In this document: positions 6,269-8,843 of the stretch, piece by piece
How the letters are laid out: every line of letters begins with the position of its first letter
Numbering within the stretch: position 1 is the stretch's first letter
Translations under genes and position numbers: made by a program
Notes under the pieces: generated by a model
Databases searched by the model: none
What the model was told of the DNA's origin: nothing
What the model saw: the letters and a program-made list of their open reading frames with translations, nothing else
NCBI GenBank assembly: GCA_023390785.1
Contig: JAEWCE010000202.1
Span: 1-8,843, forward strand
DNA from: Pseudomonadota bacterium
GTDB taxonomy: Bacteria > Pseudomonadota > Alphaproteobacteria > Rhizobiales > Devosiaceae
DNA: 8,843 nt
Reading direction: 5' to 3'

Positions 6269-8641
6269 CTACGCCGCCTTGCTCTTCGCGTCCTGGATCG
6301 CGCGCCAGACCCGCTCCGGGGTCAGCGGCATGTCGATGTGCTTGATGCCGTACTCCGACAGCGCATCGATCACCGCGTTCACCACCGTCGACAGGCTGCC
6401 GGCGCAGCCGGCTTCGCCGCAGCCCTTGCTGCCGAGCGGGTTGGTCGTGGCGGGGACCGGATGATCGCCGATCGTCATGTTCGGGACGTCCTCGGCGCGG
6501 GGCAGGGCGTAGTCCATCAGCGAGCCCGTGATCGGCTGGCCGCTGTCGTCGTAGCGGATCTGCTCCATCAGCGCCTGTCCGATGCCCTGCACGACGCCGC
6601 CATGGAGCTGGCCCGCGACCAGCATCGGGTTGATCACCGTGCCGAAATCGTTGACCGCGCTGTAGCGCACGATCTGCACCACGCCGGTGTCAGGATCGAT
6701 CTCGACCTCGGCGACGTGGCAGCCGTTCGGGAACGCCGAGGCGATCGGCTCGCTGGTGTGATCGACGTCGAGGCTGTCGGGCACGCCCTCGGGCACCTTG
6801 CCGTCGTGCAAGCGCTTGGCGAGCTCCATGATGTCGATGCTGCGATCGGTGCCGGCGATCGTGAACCTGCCGCCTTCGAACTCGATGTCAGCCTCCGACG
6901 CTTCGAGTAGGTGCGCCGCCGCGCGCTTGCCTTTCTCGATGACGAGCTTGGCAGCGCCTACGATGGCCTGGCCGCTGGCCATGATCGAGCGAGATCCGCC
7001 GGTGCCGTTGCCGGTGTGGACGATGTCGCTGTCGCCCTGCACCAGCTTGATGTTGTCGAAGGGGACGCCGAGCTGCGCGCTCAGTACCTGTGCGAACGGC
7101 GTGGCATGGCCTTGGCCGTAATCGAGCGTCCCGGTGATGAGCTGCACGGTGCCGTCAGCATCGAATACGATCTTGCCGAGTTCGGGGCTCGGCGGCGCCG
7201 TGACCTCGAGGTAGGAGCCGACCGCGATGCCGCGCAGCTTGCCAGCCTTCCTGCTCTCCTTCTTGCGCTTGGCGAAGTTCTCGTGGTCGGAGATCTCGAG
7301 CGCCTTGTTGAACACGGCCTGGAAGTCGCCGCTGTCATAGGTGACGCCGGAGGAGGCCGCGAACGGGATCTGGTTCGGCTTGATGAAGTTGCGCTTGCGC
7401 AAGGTCAGCCGGTTGATGCCCATCTCGTCGGCGGCGCGGTCGATCAGCCGTTCCATGTAATAATTGGCCTCGGGCCGGCCGGCGCCGCGATAGGCGCCCA
7501 TCAGCGTGGTGTTGGTCAGCACCACCTTGATGTCGACCGCCATCAGCGGCGTGCGGTAGACGCTGGAAAAATTCTTGCCGGTGTTGAGCGAGAGCGGTCC
7601 CGGCGCGACGCCGGTGATGTAGGCGCCGACATTGCCGTAGCCGGACAGCCTGGCCGCCAGGAAATGCCCCTCGGCATCGAGTGCGAGCTCGGCATGGATC
7701 TTCTGCGCGCGGCCGTGGCTGTCGGAGAGGAAGGCGGTCGAGCGCTCGTCGAGCCATTTCACCGGCCGGCCCAGTGCCTTCGCCGCATACAGGATGCACA
7801 TGTATTCGGGATAGTTGATGTTTTTCATGCCGAAGGAGCCGCCGACATTGGCGGTGAGGATGCGCACCTTCTCGTTCGGCACTTTCAGGTTCTTGGCGAG
7901 GTTGGCGCGGTTGCCGGCGACGCCCTGGGTCGGCACCTGAAGCGTGTAGCGCTCGGTCTTCTTGTCGTAGGAGGCAAGCCCGACGCGCGGCTCCATCGAG
8001 ACCACGGCGACACGGGTGTTCTCGATGTCGATCCTGGTGACGTGGGCGGCGCTGGCGAAGGCCGCGTTGACCTTGTCGACGTCGCCATAATGGTAGTCGA
8101 GCACGACGTTATCAGGGATGTACTCATAGAGCTGCGGCGCGCCGGGCCTGGCGGCTGCCTCGGGGTCGGTCACCGCCGGCAGCGGCTCGACGTCGAGCTC
8201 GACCGCCTCGGCAGCATCGCGGGCCTGCGCCAGCGTCTCCGCCACCACGAAGGCTACGGGATCGCCGACGAAGCGGACCTTGTCGGTCGCCAGCGGCTGG
8301 CGGTTGGTCTGCAGCAGGGGCGACCCGTCGCGGCTCTTCAGGGGGAGGCCACAGGTGAAGGGGCCGTAGCCGGCGGCGTCGAGATCCTTGCCAGTCCACA
8401 CGCCCAACACGCCGGGCATCGCCCTGGCGGCATCGATCCCGATGCCGCGGATGAGACCATGAGCGTGGGTGGAACGGACCACCACGGCATAGGCCTGGCC
8501 GGGCAGGTTGAAATCGTCGGTATAGCGGCCCTTGCCGCGCACCAGCGTGTCGTCCTCCTTGCGGCGGACGGGCTGCCCGACGCCATATTTTTGCAGTGCA
8601 ATAGCGTTCTCGAGCGTGGAGGATTTGGTGTGTTCTTGCAT
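6269..8641 (-). CDS. Xanthine dehydrogenase/CO dehydrogenase family molybdopterin-binding large subunit (form II CoxL-like)
   Basis: From ATG 8641 the protein has 790 residues, usual for CoxL-type subunits. The N-terminal a/b-hammerhead domain starts near VGQPVRRKEDDTLVRGKGRYTDD (21-43). The molybdopterin-binding part has VGGSFGMK (266-273), DYGQGHAT (507-514), GTGGSRSIMASGQ (547-559) and the active-site Glu743 in GCGEAG (740-745). The loop is AYRGAGR (383-389), the form II signature; true aerobic CO dehydrogenase has AYRCSFR with a copper-binding Cys. The substrate is therefore probably an aldehyde, heterocycle or other carbon compound, not CO. Such subunits normally need an FAD subunit and a 2Fe-2S subunit; neither follows this gene. 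The frame extends to ATG 8755, but those 38 residues are Cys/Arg-rich and unlike the family. ATG 8641 has a modest aggt Shine-Dalgarno 8-11 bases upstream. No Tat signal is seen; family members are cytosolic. Confidence 0.92.
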   Translation of the reverse strand: MQEHTKSSTLENAIALQKYGVGQPVRRKEDDTLVRGKGRYTDDFNLPGQAYAVVVRSTHAHGLIRGIGIDAARAMPGVLGVWTGKDLDAAGYGPFTCGLPLKSRDGSPLLQTNRQPLATDKVRFVGDPVAFVVAETLAQARDAAEAVELDVEPLPAVTDPEAAARPGAPQLYEYIPDNVVLDYHYGDVDKVNAAFASAAHVTRIDIENTRVAVVSMEPRVGLASYDKKTERYTLQVPTQGVAGNRANLAKNLKVPNEKVRILTANVGGSFGMKNINYPEYMCILYAAKALGRPVKWLDERSTAFLSDSHGRAQKIHAELALDAEGHFLAARLSGYGNVGAYITGVAPGPLSLNTGKNFSSVYRTPLMAVDIKVVLTNTTLMGAYRGAGRPEANYYMERLIDRAADEMGINRLTLRKRNFIKPNQIPFAASSGVTYDSGDFQAVFNKALEISDHENFAKRKKESRKAGKLRGIAVGSYLEVTAPPSPELGKIVFDADGTVQLITGTLDYGQGHATPFAQVLSAQLGVPFDNIKLVQGDSDIVHTGNGTGGSRSIMASGQAIVGAAKLVIEKGKRAAAHLLEASEADIEFEGGRFTIAGTDRSIDIMELAKRLHDGKVPEGVPDSLDVDHTSEPIASAFPNGCHVAEVEIDPDTGVVQIVRYSAVNDFGTVINPMLVAGQLHGGVVQGIGQALMEQIRYDDSGQPITGSLMDYALPRAEDVPNMTIGDHPVPATTNPLGSKGCGEAGCAGSLSTVVNAVIDALSEYGIKHIDMPLTPERVWRAIQDAKSKAA

Positions 8642-8726
8642 GGAATTGACCTGAAAAGCCGGCATTTGCGCATTTTCGCGGCAGCATGGCACCGGACTCA
8701 TCTGAGATAACCCACGACCCCGTTCA

Positions 8727-8769
8727 CGACAACGCACGAATGGGCATGGTCCCATGTGATGCGTTGTTG
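8727..8769. promoter_or_regulatory. Nested dyad upstream of the molybdoenzyme gene (possible operator or leader hairpin)
   Basis: Perfect 8-base arms acaacgca (8729-8736) and tgcgttgt (8760-8767) enclose a second pair, atggg (8740-8744) and cccat (8751-8755). Three and four bases separate the pairs and a six-base tip (8745-8750) closes the structure. One more C/G pair outside (8727 with 8769) is reached through a G/T wobble. It lies about 90-130 bases upstream of the chosen ATG at 8641, inside the 202-base non-coding stretch that reaches the right edge. Neither flank has a T-tract, so a terminator for an off-window gene is less likely than a regulator site or leader structure. The rest of that stretch shows no convincing promoter. 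Confidence 0.4.
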
Positions 8770-8843
8770 CGCATACCCGCCGCGCTGCTAATGTTTCAGG
8801 CGAAAAAGCAATTCCAGACCGGCCCGACCGGCCGCGGAAAGAC

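Noticed and set aside
6269..8641. Annotation as aerobic carbon monoxide dehydrogenase large subunit (coxL)
   Set aside because: The active-site loop is AYRGAGR and lacks the copper-ligating Cys of AYRCSFR found in true form I CO dehydrogenases.
6911..8710. A 599-codon plus-strand open frame opposite the molybdoenzyme gene
   Set aside because: Same shadow composition (runs of D, V, G, A, H and R) with no motif, while the opposite strand carries the complete set of CoxL-type motifs.
8642..8755. N-terminal extension of the molybdoenzyme to ATG 8755
   Set aside because: The extra 38 residues are Cys/Arg-rich and unlike the family N-terminus, and the ATG lies within the dyad. ATG 8641 gives a normal length and has a nearby Shine-Dalgarno-like aggt.
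8795..8825. Possible sigma-54 (-24/-12) promoter on the minus strand upstream of the molybdoenzyme gene
   Set aside because: A GG and a GC within GGtctggaattGC are present, but they are nine bases apart when ten are required, and the -24 box does not read TGGCAC.
8817..8833. Two tandem copies of gaccggcc separated by one base
   Set aside because: Only two copies of a GC-rich 8-mer at the window edge, which is readily explained by chance in such GC-rich DNA.

Overview
The window has the high GC content, strong GC bias at third codon positions and intergenic palindromes of an alphaproteobacterium of the Bradyrhizobium/Rhodopseudomonas group. This placement comes from protein and repeat styles I recognise, not from a database search. 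The content is chromosomal housekeeping and catabolic genes. I see no phage, transposase, CRISPR array, tRNA or rRNA.

Layout, left to right. (1) On the plus strand, the C-terminal part of a short-chain dehydrogenase/reductase enters from the left edge and stops at 461. A double stem-loop repeat (465-566) follows it. (2) On the plus strand, 602-1834 encodes a FAD-dependent flavoprotein of the HI0933/BaiN-like superfamily, closest in motif style to the PP_4765 group. Its stop codon lies inside a second palindromic repeat (1831-1915). (3) On the minus strand, read right to left from about 5317 to 1929, three genes are packed with gaps of only 2-3 bases: a UPF0178/YaiI-family protein, a Uup-type ABC-F ATPase, and a PLP enzyme of the D-threonine aldolase/D-serine dehydratase fold family. 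They look like one operon. (4) Divergently, 5425-6225 encodes a double-hotdog MaoC-like protein with degenerate catalytic motifs, and a plausible sigma-70-type promoter lies just upstream. (5) A short palindrome (6230-6261) separates it from a convergent minus-strand gene (8641-6269). That gene encodes a molybdopterin-binding large subunit of the xanthine dehydrogenase/CO dehydrogenase family with the form II loop AYRGAGR. No medium or small subunit gene follows it. Its 202-base upstream region holds a well-formed nested dyad (8727-8769).

Most gene products here are enzymes of acyl-CoA/short-chain or amino-acid metabolism, and the sequence does not join them into one pathway. The most distinctive non-coding pattern is that all three plus-strand stop codons have a palindromic element within five bases or overlapping them, each of a different sequence family. 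I found no convincing undescribed system. The best candidates for follow-up are the stop-codon-linked repeats, the dyad upstream of the lone large-subunit gene, and the catalytically atypical double-hotdog protein.
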